This document shows, one piece after another, positions 1 through 7,284 of a stretch of 16,664 bases of DNA; within the stretch, counting starts at the first letter, position 1; every line of letters starts with the position of its first letter. The stretch covers positions 1 to 16,664 of the forward strand of contig JAHINZ010000212.1 of NCBI GenBank assembly GCA_018895795.1, read 5' to 3'. Below the pieces are notes generated by a model. That model searched no databases. It was not told the origin of the DNA and saw only the letters and a program-made list of their open reading frames with translations. Made by a program: the position numbers and the translations under genes. The DNA comes from Alphaproteobacteria bacterium. Lineage in GTDB: Bacteria; Pseudomonadota; Alphaproteobacteria; Caulobacterales; Caulobacteraceae.

Positions 1-24
1 ACTGTTCCCCGCGCGCCATAGCCT

Positions 25-927
25 ATGAGCATGGCCTACGACGCATCCCCTTTTTCGACCGCGATCCCGGAGACCGCCAGCCAGGAGCTGGTTCGTCTGG
101 CCGAACGCTCGGTCGACTATCATCGCATGGCCAAGGCGCTCGACTGGCTGGCCGAGCGGTGGTCGGATCATCCCTCGCTGGACGAGGCCGCTCAGGCCGT
201 GGGCCTGTCGCCGTTCCACTTCCAGCGCATCTTCACCCGCTGGGCCGGGGTCAGCCCCAAGAGCTTCGTCTCGGCCATAGCCCACGCCGAGGCCCGACGC
301 TCGCTGGAGGCCGGCGGCACGGTGCTGGACGCGGCCTTCGACGCCGGGCTGTCGGGCCCTTCGCGGCTGCACGACCTGTTCATCGCCCAGGAAGCCGCCA
401 CGCCGGGCGAGGTGCGTCGGCGCGGGGCCGGTATGACCTTGCGGTATGGCTGGGCTCCGACGCCCTTCGGCCGAGGCCTGTTCGTGATGGCGGAGCGGGG
501 CCTGGCGGGCCTGGCCTTTTCCGACGGCGACGACGAAGCCACCTATGACGACATGCATCGCCGCTTTCCCGCCGCCGACTGGGTTCGCGACGATCAGGCC
601 GCCGGCCGGACCGCCGTCCACGCCTTCACGGGCGGGCAGGGGCCCTTGCCGATCGTGTTGATCGGGTCGCCGTTCCACATCCAGGTCTGGAAGGCCCTGC
701 TGCGCATCCCGGTCGGCGAGACCAGCACCTATGGCCAGGTGGCCGACTGGGCCGGCAAGCCCAAGGCCTATCAGGCCACCGGCGGCGCGATCGGGGCCAA
801 TCCGATCTCGTTGCTGATCCCCTGCCATCGCGCCATCGCCAAGGACGGCCGGCTGACCGGCTATCACTGGGGCCTGGCCCGCAAGGCGGCGATGCTGGGC
901 ATGGAGGCGGTGGCGGTGTCTGGCTAG
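25..927 (+). CDS. Ada-like AraC-type regulator fused to O6-methylguanine-DNA methyltransferase (lacks the Ada zinc domain)
   Basis: The 300-residue protein combines an AraC-type helix-turn-helix domain (about residues 35-135) with a C-terminal methylated-DNA--protein-cysteine methyltransferase domain (about 140-292). The active-site motif IPCHRAI is intact; Cys267 is the suicide acceptor that takes the methyl group from O6-methylguanine. In classical Ada an N-terminal zinc domain with four cysteines removes methyl from phosphotriesters and switches the protein into an activator. That domain is absent here. An in-frame TAG at 19-21 sits one codon before the ATG, so it is not simply cut off by the window edge. 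A second ATG lies at 31 and neither start has a convincing ribosome binding site. It probably repairs alkylated DNA in the cytoplasm; whether it regulates transcription, and what signal it would sense, is unclear. Family call is confident; the gene name ada would be by analogy. Confidence 0.9.
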   Translation: MSMAYDASPFSTAIPETASQELVRLAERSVDYHRMAKALDWLAERWSDHPSLDEAAQAVGLSPFHFQRIFTRWAGVSPKSFVSAIAHAEARRSLEAGGTVLDAAFDAGLSGPSRLHDLFIAQEAATPGEVRRRGAGMTLRYGWAPTPFGRGLFVMAERGLAGLAFSDGDDEATYDDMHRRFPAADWVRDDQAAGRTAVHAFTGGQGPLPIVLIGSPFHIQVWKALLRIPVGETSTYGQVADWAGKPKAYQATGGAIGANPISLLIPCHRAIAKDGRLTGYHWGLARKAAMLGMEAVAVSG

Positions 928-1055
928 TCAGACTTGCCCCCTCCGCGCCTTCGGCGCTCCTCCCCCGGAGGGGGAAGATGAAGCGCGCCGGACCTATCTT
1001 CCCCCTCAGGGGGAAGACGATCGCGAAGCGATCCGTAGGGGGCAAGTGTTCTCAG
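928..1055. repeat. Nested palindromic intergenic element between the convergent ada-like and hslU genes
   Basis: The gap between the two convergent genes is almost entirely built of inverted repeats. An 11-base outer pair, ACTTGCCCCCT at 932-942 and AGGGGGCAAGT at 1037-1047, encloses four smaller palindromes. These are GCGCC/GGCGC at 945-957 (a C-UUCG-G tetraloop in RNA), TCCCCC/AGGGGG at 961-974, CTTCCCCCT/AGGGGGAAG at 998-1016 with a one-base centre, and GATCGC/GCGATC at 1019-1033. There is no T-tract, so it is not a textbook intrinsic terminator. The structure could still stop or protect both converging transcripts. It looks like the REP-type dispersed elements of alphaproteobacterial genomes, but only one copy is visible here. 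Confidence 0.75.
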
Positions 1056-2351
1056 CTACAGAATAAACCGGCTCAAATCCGCATTGGCCGCCAGGGCTCC
1101 GACCTTGTCGGTCACATAGGCGGCGTCGATGGTCACCGTCTCGCCCGAGCGATCGGCCGCCGAGAAGCTGATCTCCTCCACCACCTTTTCCAGAATGGTC
1201 TGCAGGCGGCGGGCGCCGATGTTCTCGACCGAACTGTTCACCGCCACGGCCGCGTCGGCCAGGGCGTCGAGGGCGTCGTCGGTGAAGACCACCGTCACGC
1301 CCTCGGTCAACAGCAGGGCCTGATGCTGGCGGATCAGATTGGCCTCCGGCTCGATCAGGATCCGGCGCAGATCATCGCGAGTCAGACCTTTCAGCTCCAC
1401 CCGGATCGGCAGACGACCCTGCAGTTCGGGCAGCAGGTCCGACGGCTTGGCGACGTGGAAGGCGCCCGAGGCGATGAACAGGATGTGGTCGGTCTTGATC
1501 GGCCCGTACTTGGTCGACACCGTCGTGCCCTCGATCAGCGGCAGCAGGTCGCGCTGCACGCCCTCTCGCGAGACATCAGCGCCCCCGCGCTGTGACGACG
1601 AAGCCACCTTGTCGATCTCGTCGAGAAACACGATGCCGTGGTTTTCTGTCAGGTCGATGGCTTCCTGGGTCAGGGCCTCCTGGTCGAGCAGCTTGTCGCT
1701 TTCCTCGGCGATCAAGGGCGCGTGGGCGGCGGCCACGGTGGTCTTGTGGGCCTTGGTTCGCGGACCGCCGAAGGATTTCATCATCTCCGACAGGTTCAGC
1801 ACCGAGGCGCCCGGCTGGCCGGGGATCTCGAACATCCCGCCGCCGCCGGTGTCGGCCAACTGCAGCTCGACCTCCTTGTCGTCCAGCTCGCCGGCCCGCA
1901 GCTTCTTACGGAAGCTGTCGCGGGCGGCGGTGGCCCCGGGGCCGGTCAGGGCGTCGAGAATGCGCTCCTCGGCGGCGGCCTCGGCCCTGGCGCGGACGCC
2001 GGCCCGGCGCTTGTCGCGGACCATGCCCAAGGCGTTCTCGACCAGGTCGCGGATGATCTGGTCGACGTCGCGGCCGACATAGCCAACCTCGGTGAACTTG
2101 GTGGCCTCCACCTTCAGGAACGGCGCCTGGGCCAGCCTGGCCAGACGCCGGGCGATCTCGGTCTTGCCCACGCCCGTGGGGCCGATCAGCAGGATGTTCT
2201 TGGGGGTGACCTCGTCGCGCAGGTCGGCCGGCACGCGGCGGCGACGCCAGCGATTGCGCAGGGCCACGGCGACGGCCTTCTTGGCGTCGGTATGGCCGAC
2301 GATGAAGCGGTCGAGTTCGGAAACGATTTCGCGGGGAGAAAATTCGGTCAT
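1056..2351 (-). CDS. hslU: ATP-dependent protease ATPase subunit HslU (ClpY)
   Basis: This is the AAA+ unfoldase of the cytoplasmic HslUV protease. It recognises, unfolds and threads proteins into the HslV chamber. Visible landmarks in the 431 residues are Walker A GPTGVGKT (57-64), the substrate-gripping pore loop GYVG (90-93), and the inserted I domain (about 110-230). Walker B FLDEIDK follows at 242-248, then sensor 2 GARRL (379-383). The C-terminal tail ending LSRFIL is the part that docks into HslV to activate it. The start chosen is the ATG giving MTEFSPREIV, as in the family. A longer reading with 12 more residues is possible but would run further into the upstream gene. The chosen ATG overlaps the stop of the upstream secreted-protein gene as ATGA, which suggests translational coupling. 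Nothing is missing. Confidence 0.97.
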   Translation of the reverse strand: MTEFSPREIVSELDRFIVGHTDAKKAVAVALRNRWRRRRVPADLRDEVTPKNILLIGPTGVGKTEIARRLARLAQAPFLKVEATKFTEVGYVGRDVDQIIRDLVENALGMVRDKRRAGVRARAEAAAEERILDALTGPGATAARDSFRKKLRAGELDDKEVELQLADTGGGGMFEIPGQPGASVLNLSEMMKSFGGPRTKAHKTTVAAAHAPLIAEESDKLLDQEALTQEAIDLTENHGIVFLDEIDKVASSSQRGGADVSREGVQRDLLPLIEGTTVSTKYGPIKTDHILFIASGAFHVAKPSDLLPELQGRLPIRVELKGLTRDDLRRILIEPEANLIRQHQALLLTEGVTVVFTDDALDALADAAVAVNSSVENIGARRLQTILEKVVEEISFSAADRSGETVTIDAAYVTDKVGALAANADLSRFIL

Positions 2352-3184
2352 GCGTCGTTGTTCAGGGTCTCGAAGATCAGCCGCCAACCATCGGCGCGCT
2401 TCTGCCAGACATGCATGTAGTGCGCCTGGATCGCGGTTTCATCGTGCGTGGCCCAACCGACCTGACCATAGGTCCAGACGAAGTCGCCGGCCGTCGAGGA
2501 TCCGCCACCAATCATCTTCATCGCCATGCGCGGGGGGTACTTAGAAAGCCGGCCGTCGATATCCGCCGGGGTCAGGTCTTCTGTGCCGTTGGGCCCCAGC
2601 ATCCAGGCGTCCATCGACAAGAAAGTCCGGTAGGCGGCTGGCGCGTTGTCGATTGCCTTCTTGGCCAGTCGCGCCTCGAGCCTGCGGACCTCCTCGATCG
2701 CGACGGGTGGCGACTTAGCGCCCTCGGACGCCACGGAGCCTTGGCTGGCGGGCGTTTCCGGACTCGGCGCCGCCTTGGCGTCAGCGGCCGCGCCGCCGTC
2801 ATAGATCCACTTCCAGTCGCCGCCCGCGCCCTTGCGCCAGATGGTGGCGTAGTAGCCGCCGCGCTGGCCGTCGATCGCCCAGGGGCCGACCGACAGGCCC
2901 AGGTCACCGGAGCGGGCGATCACCACGCGCTGCGGCCACCATTCCAGCCGCGGCGTCTTGCTGGACGGCCGCTTTTCGTACAGCGCCTTGGCGCTGACGG
3001 GACCTGGCCGGAACACGATGGCGTCGTCGGCCATGTGCTTGAGAAACGAATCCCGCACGCCCAGGGCCAGACCATCGGCCGCGAAGGCGCGTTCGGCGGC
3101 TTCGATCGCGGTCGCCGGGTGATCAGCCGCGACAGCGGGCGCGGCCGAGGCCAGCAGGGCGGCGGCGAGCAGGATCTTCAGCAT
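2348..3184 (-). CDS. Exported protein with two NTF2-like (SnoaL/DUF4440-type) domains
   Basis: The 278-residue product starts with a clear Sec signal peptide, MLKILLAAALLASAAPAVAA, with probable cleavage before DHP. Two related halves follow, about 22-133 and 165-278. Each opens with a helix of the type in which an acidic/aromatic residue precedes the body of an NTF2-like cone fold, and each ends in a W-x-W or W-R-L strand. They are joined by an Ala/Pro/Ser-rich linker (about 134-160). This matches tandem SnoaL-like/DUF4440 domains, which in other proteins bind small ligands or catalyse simple reactions. No catalytic residues can be assigned, so the substrate is unknown. GGAGGA sits 7 bases before the start. 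The gene lies between hslV and hslU and overlaps hslU by 4 bases, so it should be on the same mRNA even though its product is predicted to be periplasmic. Confidence 0.8.
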   Translation of the reverse strand: MLKILLAAALLASAAPAVAADHPATAIEAAERAFAADGLALGVRDSFLKHMADDAIVFRPGPVSAKALYEKRPSSKTPRLEWWPQRVVIARSGDLGLSVGPWAIDGQRGGYYATIWRKGAGGDWKWIYDGGAAADAKAAPSPETPASQGSVASEGAKSPPVAIEEVRRLEARLAKKAIDNAPAAYRTFLSMDAWMLGPNGTEDLTPADIDGRLSKYPPRMAMKMIGGGSSTAGDFVWTYGQVGWATHDETAIQAHYMHVWQKRADGWRLIFETLNNDA

Positions 3185-3195
3185 GATGACGTCCT

Positions 3196-3215
3196 CCGCG
3201 CTCAGCTAAGCGCGG
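3196..3215 (-). promoter_or_regulatory. RNA hairpin abutting the ribosome binding site of the NTF2-like gene
   Basis: In the minus-strand transcript, CCGCGCT and AGCGCGG form a perfect 7-bp stem around a six-base loop. The last two G residues of the stem are also the first two of the GGAGGA ribosome binding site (plus-strand 3192-3197). Folding could therefore limit ribosome access, or mark an mRNA processing point between hslV and the downstream pair. The pairing is seen directly; the function is inferred. Confidence 0.5.
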
Positions 3216-3249
3216 TAGGATCGGTATGGCCCGTGAATTCGCCGTAAGG

Positions 3250-3813
3250 CTACAGCGCTTCGACCGTCAGATTGCCGTTGGTGTAGACGCAGATCTCGGC
3301 GGCGATGGCCATTGCCTTGCGGGCGATGTCCTCGGCCGAAAGGTCCTGATCGATCAGGGCCTTGGCGGCGGCCAGGGCGTAGTTGCCGCCCGAACCGATG
3401 GCCGCGGCGGCGTCGCCGCCGAGGCCTTCGCCGGGCTCCAGCACGTCGCCGACGCCGGTGACCGTGTAGATGGCGGTGGCGTCGGCCACCAGCAGCATGG
3501 CTTCGAGCTTGCGCAGATAGCGATCGGTGCGCCAGTCCTTGGCCAGCTCGACACAGGCCCGCGCCAGCTGGTCGGGAAACTGTTCGAGCTTGAGCTCCAG
3601 TCGCTCGATCAGGGTGAAGGCGTCGGCCGTGGCCCCGGCGAAGCCGGCCACCACCTTACCGCCGGCCAGGCGTCGCACCTTCTTGGCGTTGCCCTTGACG
3701 ATGGTTGGGCCCATGGACACCTGTCCGTCGCCGGCGATCACGGTCTGTCCGTTCTTGCGCACCGCCAGAATGGTCGTGCCGTGCCAGTCTGGGAAAGAAT
3801 TACTGTTCTGCAT
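3250..3813 (-). CDS. hslV: ATP-dependent protease peptidase subunit HslV (ClpQ)
   Basis: This is the proteasome-beta-like peptidase of HslUV. It forms a double hexameric ring whose N-terminal threonine cuts proteins fed in by HslU. From the start MQNSNSFPDW the protein is 187 residues. The short propeptide ends HG and is followed by TTILAVRKNG, so Thr13 becomes the catalytic N-terminal residue. Further family signatures are AGDGQVSMG, FAGATADAFTL and GSGGNYALAAAKAL. A start 12 codons upstream is open but adds unrelated residues, and the propeptide length fits the shorter form. It is the first gene of the minus-strand run with the NTF2-like gene and hslU. It is divergent from the MoeB/ThiF-like gene, with 41 bases between the starts. 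Confidence 0.97.
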   Translation of the reverse strand: MQNSNSFPDWHGTTILAVRKNGQTVIAGDGQVSMGPTIVKGNAKKVRRLAGGKVVAGFAGATADAFTLIERLELKLEQFPDQLARACVELAKDWRTDRYLRKLEAMLLVADATAIYTVTGVGDVLEPGEGLGGDAAAAIGSGGNYALAAAKALIDQDLSAEDIARKAMAIAAEICVYTNGNLTVEAL

Positions 3814-3821
3814 GGCTTCGC

Positions 3822-3850
3822 ATGTGGCGAGCCTTGTCGTGGAGATCAAG
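3822..3850 (-). promoter_or_regulatory. Possible heat-shock-type promoter for hslV
   Basis: On the minus strand, CTTGATC (plus 3844-3850) is followed after 14 bases by CGCCACAT (plus 3822-3829). This loosely resembles a sigma-32 promoter (CTTGAAA ... CCCCATNT), and hslVU is a known heat-shock operon in E. coli. It would start transcription almost at the hslV ATG. The -10 match is poor, and the -35 overlaps the leader of the divergent gene. Confidence 0.22.
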
Positions 3851-3854
3851 CGCG

Positions 3855-4604
3855 ATGAGCTTTTCGCAAGACGAGGTCGAACGCTATGCGCGCCATCTAG
3901 TGCTGCGCGAGATCGGCGGGCCGGGTCAGCAGAAGCTGAAAGCGGCGCGCGTCCTGCTGGTCGGGGCCGGTGGCCTGGGGGCTCCGGCGGCGCTCTATCT
4001 GGCCGCGGCGGGGGTCGGCGCCCTGGGCCTGGCCGATCCCGACACGGTGTCGCTGTCGAACCTGCAGCGTCAGGTGCTGTACCAGACCGGCGATATCGGC
4101 CGCTCCAAGGTCGAGGTCGCCGCCGAGCGCCTGATCGCCGTCAACGCCCACGTGGCGATCGAGACCCATCCGCTGTGGCTGACCGCAGAGAATGCCGGGG
4201 ACCTGGTCTCGCGGTATGATTTGGTGCTGGATGGCACGGACGACTTCGCCACCCGCTTCGCGGTCAGTGACGCCTGCCTGGCGCACGGCAAGACCCTGGT
4301 TAGCGGCGCCCTGGGCCGCTGGACCGGCCAGGTCGGGGTGTTCCAGGGCCGGCCCTGCTATCGCTGTCTGGTGCCGGACGTTCCGCCGGACGCCGAGACC
4401 TGCGCCCGGGTCGGGGTGGTCGGGGCCCTGGCCGGGGTGATCGGGTCGATGATGGCGCTGGAGGCGGTGAAGCTGATCACCAGCGCGGGCGATCCGTTGA
4501 TCGGCCGGCTGCTGATCTATGACGCCCTGGCCGGCGAGACCCGGACCGTGCGGATCGGGGCGGATCCGGCCTGTGGCTGCCGCACGGCGGGCGAGAACGC
4601 CTAG
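3855..4604 (+). CDS. MoeB/ThiF/HesA-family E1-like adenylyltransferase
   Basis: The 249-residue protein adenylates the C-terminus of a ubiquitin-like sulfur carrier (MoaD for molybdopterin, or ThiS for thiamine). Seen motifs are the arginine-containing N-terminus RYARHLVL (10-17), nucleotide loop GAGGLG (37-42), DPDTVSLSNLQRQ (61-73), and DGTDD (126-130) for ATP-Mg. CYRC (168-171) contributes the first half of the structural zinc site, and ETCARVGV has Cys183 at the position of the MoeB sulfur-handling cysteine. The second zinc half is CGC (240-242), one residue shorter than the usual CxxC. No carrier-protein gene is nearby, so MoeB and ThiF cannot be told apart by context. The start giving MSFSQDEVER is preferred over an ATG 150 bases upstream that would run through hslV; GGAG lies 10 bases before it. 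Confidence 0.88.
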   Translation: MSFSQDEVERYARHLVLREIGGPGQQKLKAARVLLVGAGGLGAPAALYLAAAGVGALGLADPDTVSLSNLQRQVLYQTGDIGRSKVEVAAERLIAVNAHVAIETHPLWLTAENAGDLVSRYDLVLDGTDDFATRFAVSDACLAHGKTLVSGALGRWTGQVGVFQGRPCYRCLVPDVPPDAETCARVGVVGALAGVIGSMMALEAVKLITSAGDPLIGRLLIYDALAGETRTVRIGADPACGCRTAGENA

Positions 4605-4639
4605 AACCCCGCAGTCTCTTTGCTTTTGCGATGATTACC

Positions 4640-4669
4640 TTGGGTCATCATCCGCGATCTTGCGCTATG
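4640..4669 (+). promoter_or_regulatory. Candidate housekeeping promoter for the CoA-transferase gene
   Basis: TTGGGT (4640-4645) and GCTATG (4664-4669) are separated by 18 bases. This resembles the Caulobacter-type TTGACG/GCTANAWC pattern. The predicted start near 4676 leaves about a 30-base leader containing the ribosome binding site GGGAG at 4695-4699. Matched by eye only. Confidence 0.38.
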
Positions 4670-4705
4670 CAGCCCCTGCCCGAGAGGCGCGCGAGGGAGT
4701 CCGAG

Positions 4706-6214
4706 ATGAGCAGGATGGGATGCGAGGCCTTGAAGGCCAAGGTGATGAGCGCCGAGGACGCCGCGGCGTTGATCGAGCCGGGCAGCACCGTCGGCATGAG
4801 CGGATTCACCGGCTCGGGCTATCCCAAGGCTGTTCCCCTGGCCCTGGCCGCCCGGATCGAGGCCGAACACGCCGCTGGAAACCCCTTCAAGCTGCGGGTC
4901 TGGACCGGCGCCTCGACGGGGCCGGAGCTGGACGGCGCCCTGGCGCGCTGTGACGGCATCGAGTTTCGCCTGCCCTACAATTCCGACCCCATCGCCCGCG
5001 AGAAGATCAATCGCGGCGAGATGGAATATTTCGACATGCATCTGAGCCAGGTCGCGCCGATGGCCTGGCAGGGCTTCCTGGGGCCGCTGGACACGGCGGT
5101 GGTCGAGGTGTCGGGCATTCGTCCCGACGGCGCGCTGATCCCGTCATCCTCGGTGGGCAACAACAAGACCTGGCTGGATCGCGCCAGCAAGGTGATCCTC
5201 GAGGTCAATCGCTGGCAGAACCCGGCCCTGGAGGGCATGCACGACATCTATTACGGCACCGCCCTGCCGCCGCATCGCGTGCCGATTCCGCTGATCCGGC
5301 CCGATGACCGGATCGGCGAAGCCTATTTCCGCTGCGATCCGGCCAAGATCGTCGCCATCGTCGAGACCGAGGCGCCCGACCGCAACCTGCCCTTCGCCGC
5401 GCCGGACGCCGCCGCGCTCGCCATCGCCGGCCACCTTCTCGAATTCTTCGCCCACGAGGTCGCCAAGGGCCGCCTGCCCGCCGCGCTGCTGCCGCTGCAA
5501 TCGGGCGTCGGCAATATCGCCAATGCGGTGTTGACGGGCCTGGTTGATGGTCCGTTCGAGGATATGACCTCCTATACCGAGGTGATCCAGGACGGCATGC
5601 TCGACCTGCTGGACAGCGGCAAGCTGCGCATGGCCTCGGCCACCGCCTTCTCGCTGAGCCCCGAGGCCGCCGCCCGCCTCAACGCCGACATGGGTCGCTA
5701 CCGCGACAGGATGATCCTGCGGCCCCAGGAGATCAGCAATCACCCCGAACTGATCCGTCGCCTGGGCTGCATCGCCATGAACGGCCTGATCGAAGCCGAC
5801 ATCTACGGCAACGTCAATTCCACCCATGTGATGGGCTCGCGCATCCAGAACGGCATCGGCGGGTCCGGCGATTTCGCCCGCAACGCCTATGTCTCGATCT
5901 TCATGACGCCGTCGACGGCCAAGGGCGGCAAGATCTCGGCGATCGTGCCCCAGGCGTCCCACGTCGACCACATCACTCAGGACGTGCAGGTGCTGGTCAC
6001 CGAACAGGGCCTGGCCGATCTGCGCGGCCTGTCGCCCAAGCAACGGGCCGAGGTGATCATCGAGACCTGCGCCCATCCGGACTACCGGCCGGGGCTGCGC
6101 GACTACTACCGTCGGGCGCGGGTTGGGTCCTACGGCCAGCAGTCGCCGTCCCTGCCGGGCGAGGCCCTGTCCTGGCACCAGCGCTTCATGGACACTGGCA
6201 CGATGCGAGCCTGA
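4706..6214 (+). CDS. Class I CoA-transferase / acetyl-CoA hydrolase family protein (succinyl-CoA:acetate type)
   Basis: The 502-residue protein belongs to the acetyl-CoA hydrolase/transferase family, which includes Acetobacter AarC and yeast Ach1. These enzymes move CoA between acyl groups such as succinyl-CoA and acetate through a covalent glutamyl-CoA intermediate. The nucleophile is probably Glu292 in SYTEVIQDG, close to Glu294 of AarC. The glycine-rich loop GIGGSGDF (383-390) is the family oxyanion/substrate loop. GSTVGMSGFTGSGYPK near the N-terminus is also typical, and the length is right for the family. The start MSRMGCEALK is chosen because GGGAG sits 6 bases upstream; an ATG 75 bases earlier would add residues the family lacks. 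It probably handles acetate or acetyl-CoA overflow linked to the TCA cycle. Substrate cannot be decided from sequence alone, and it appears to be a single-gene unit. Confidence 0.9.
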   Translation: MSRMGCEALKAKVMSAEDAAALIEPGSTVGMSGFTGSGYPKAVPLALAARIEAEHAAGNPFKLRVWTGASTGPELDGALARCDGIEFRLPYNSDPIAREKINRGEMEYFDMHLSQVAPMAWQGFLGPLDTAVVEVSGIRPDGALIPSSSVGNNKTWLDRASKVILEVNRWQNPALEGMHDIYYGTALPPHRVPIPLIRPDDRIGEAYFRCDPAKIVAIVETEAPDRNLPFAAPDAAALAIAGHLLEFFAHEVAKGRLPAALLPLQSGVGNIANAVLTGLVDGPFEDMTSYTEVIQDGMLDLLDSGKLRMASATAFSLSPEAAARLNADMGRYRDRMILRPQEISNHPELIRRLGCIAMNGLIEADIYGNVNSTHVMGSRIQNGIGGSGDFARNAYVSIFMTPSTAKGGKISAIVPQASHVDHITQDVQVLVTEQGLADLRGLSPKQRAEVIIETCAHPDYRPGLRDYYRRARVGSYGQQSPSLPGEALSWHQRFMDTGTMRA

Positions 6215-6298
6215 TCCCCCGTCGCGCCCGACGCCGCTTGACGGCGAGGCCGGGAGGGCCTTTCTTCCGGGGAAACAAGGTTCTCGGGGGAGAAGCGC

Positions 6299-7273
6299 AT
6301 GAAGACGCTTGGGCGCGGTCTGTTGATCGCCATGGCCTTGATCGTGGTGTTGGCCGTCACGGGCTGGTTGCTCCTGCAACGATCCGACATCCCGTACGAC
6401 GTCCTGGACGCCCGCTACGCCAGTCCAGCCTCGCGGTTCATGGACCTGCCGGGCGGTTTGCATGTTCACTACCGCGACGAAGGACGGCGCGAGGGGCCGA
6501 CCCTGGTGCTGGTGCACGGCTATTCCGCCTCGCTGCAGGCTTGGGAGCCTTGGGTCCGCGCGCTTTCCAGCGACTATCGCGTCATCAGCCTGGATCTGCC
6601 GGGCCACGGGCTCACCCGCGCTGACCAGGGCTATGCCGGCGGCCGGCAAGGCTATGGGGCGATCATCGACCAGGTCGCCACGCGCCTGGGGGCCCAGCAT
6701 TTCACCCTGGTCGGCAATTCGATGGGCGGGGCGGTGGCCTGGACCTATGCCGTCGATCATCCCGATCGGCTCGACGGCCTGGTTCTGGTCGACGCCGCCG
6801 GCTGGCCCTCGACCGGCGACAGCCAGGTGATGATCTTCAGGGTCCTGCGCTATCCTCTGGGCCGGGCCTTGCTGAAGAATATCGACACCCGACCCCTGGT
6901 CCGCCAGGGCCTGCAGGCCGGCTATGTGGATCCCAAGCTGGTGACGCCCCAGCTGATTGATCGCTATGTCGACCTGGCGCGCGGGTCGGGCCATCGCGAC
7001 ATCCTGCTGAGCCTGCAGACGGTTCCGAGCCGCCCGGCCTCGCCGGCCCTGCTGGCGCGGATCACCGCCCCGACGCTGGTGATGTTCGGCCAGCAGGACA
7101 AGCTGATCCCGGTCGCCGACGGGCGACGGTTCGCCGACGCCATTCCTGGCGCGACCCTGATCACCTATCCTGGGGTCGGCCACGTGCCGATGGAGCAGAT
7201 TCCCGAACGCTCCGCCGCCGATCTGAAGGCCTGGCTGACGGCCAAGGTCTATCCGGCCGCGACCAAGCCTTGA
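6299..7273 (+). CDS. Membrane-anchored alpha/beta hydrolase
   Basis: A hydrophobic segment at about residues 7-26 (LLIAMALIVVLAVTGWLLL) anchors or exports the protein. An alpha/beta-hydrolase domain follows (about 45-318). The catalytic triad is visible: Ser141 in GNSMGG, Asp267 in GQQDKLIP and His295 in GVGHVPM. The oxyanion-hole motif is LVHGY (71-75), and DLPGHG (99-104) is typical of the haloperoxidase/lipase-like subgroup. The start is supported by GGGGGAG six bases upstream. The N-terminal segment has no obvious signal-peptidase site, so I favour a tethered protein with its catalytic domain in the periplasm. Substrate is unknown; an ester or lactone is possible. It lies between the CoA-transferase and the globin with no clear functional link. 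Confidence 0.88.
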   Translation: MKTLGRGLLIAMALIVVLAVTGWLLLQRSDIPYDVLDARYASPASRFMDLPGGLHVHYRDEGRREGPTLVLVHGYSASLQAWEPWVRALSSDYRVISLDLPGHGLTRADQGYAGGRQGYGAIIDQVATRLGAQHFTLVGNSMGGAVAWTYAVDHPDRLDGLVLVDAAGWPSTGDSQVMIFRVLRYPLGRALLKNIDTRPLVRQGLQAGYVDPKLVTPQLIDRYVDLARGSGHRDILLSLQTVPSRPASPALLARITAPTLVMFGQQDKLIPVADGRRFADAIPGATLITYPGVGHVPMEQIPERSAADLKAWLTAKVYPAATKP

Positions 7274-7284
7274 ATTTGCGGCCT

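Noticed and set aside
2411..3247. A plus-strand open frame opposite the NTF2-like gene
   Set aside because: The minus-strand frame has a signal peptide, a good ribosome binding site and a recognisable fold; this one has none of these.
4697..4701. GANTC (CcrM-type) sites near starts, for example GAGTC at 4697-4701 and 9993-9997
   Set aside because: A five-base degenerate site is expected about every few hundred bases; I see no clustering with CtrA-like TTAA-N7-TTAA boxes to suggest cell-cycle control.
6232..6262. TTGACG and small hairpins (CGCCG/CGGCG, GGCC/GGCC) before the alpha/beta hydrolase
   Set aside because: No suitable -10 follows TTGACG at 16-18 bases, and the stems are only 4-5 bp with no T-run, so neither a promoter nor a terminator is supported.
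5144..7183. A 679-codon open frame on the minus strand opposite the CoA-transferase and hydrolase
   Set aside because: It spans two well-recognised plus-strand genes, its low-complexity Gly/Gln/Arg/His-rich translation matches no family I know, and long antisense frames are expected in GC-rich DNA.
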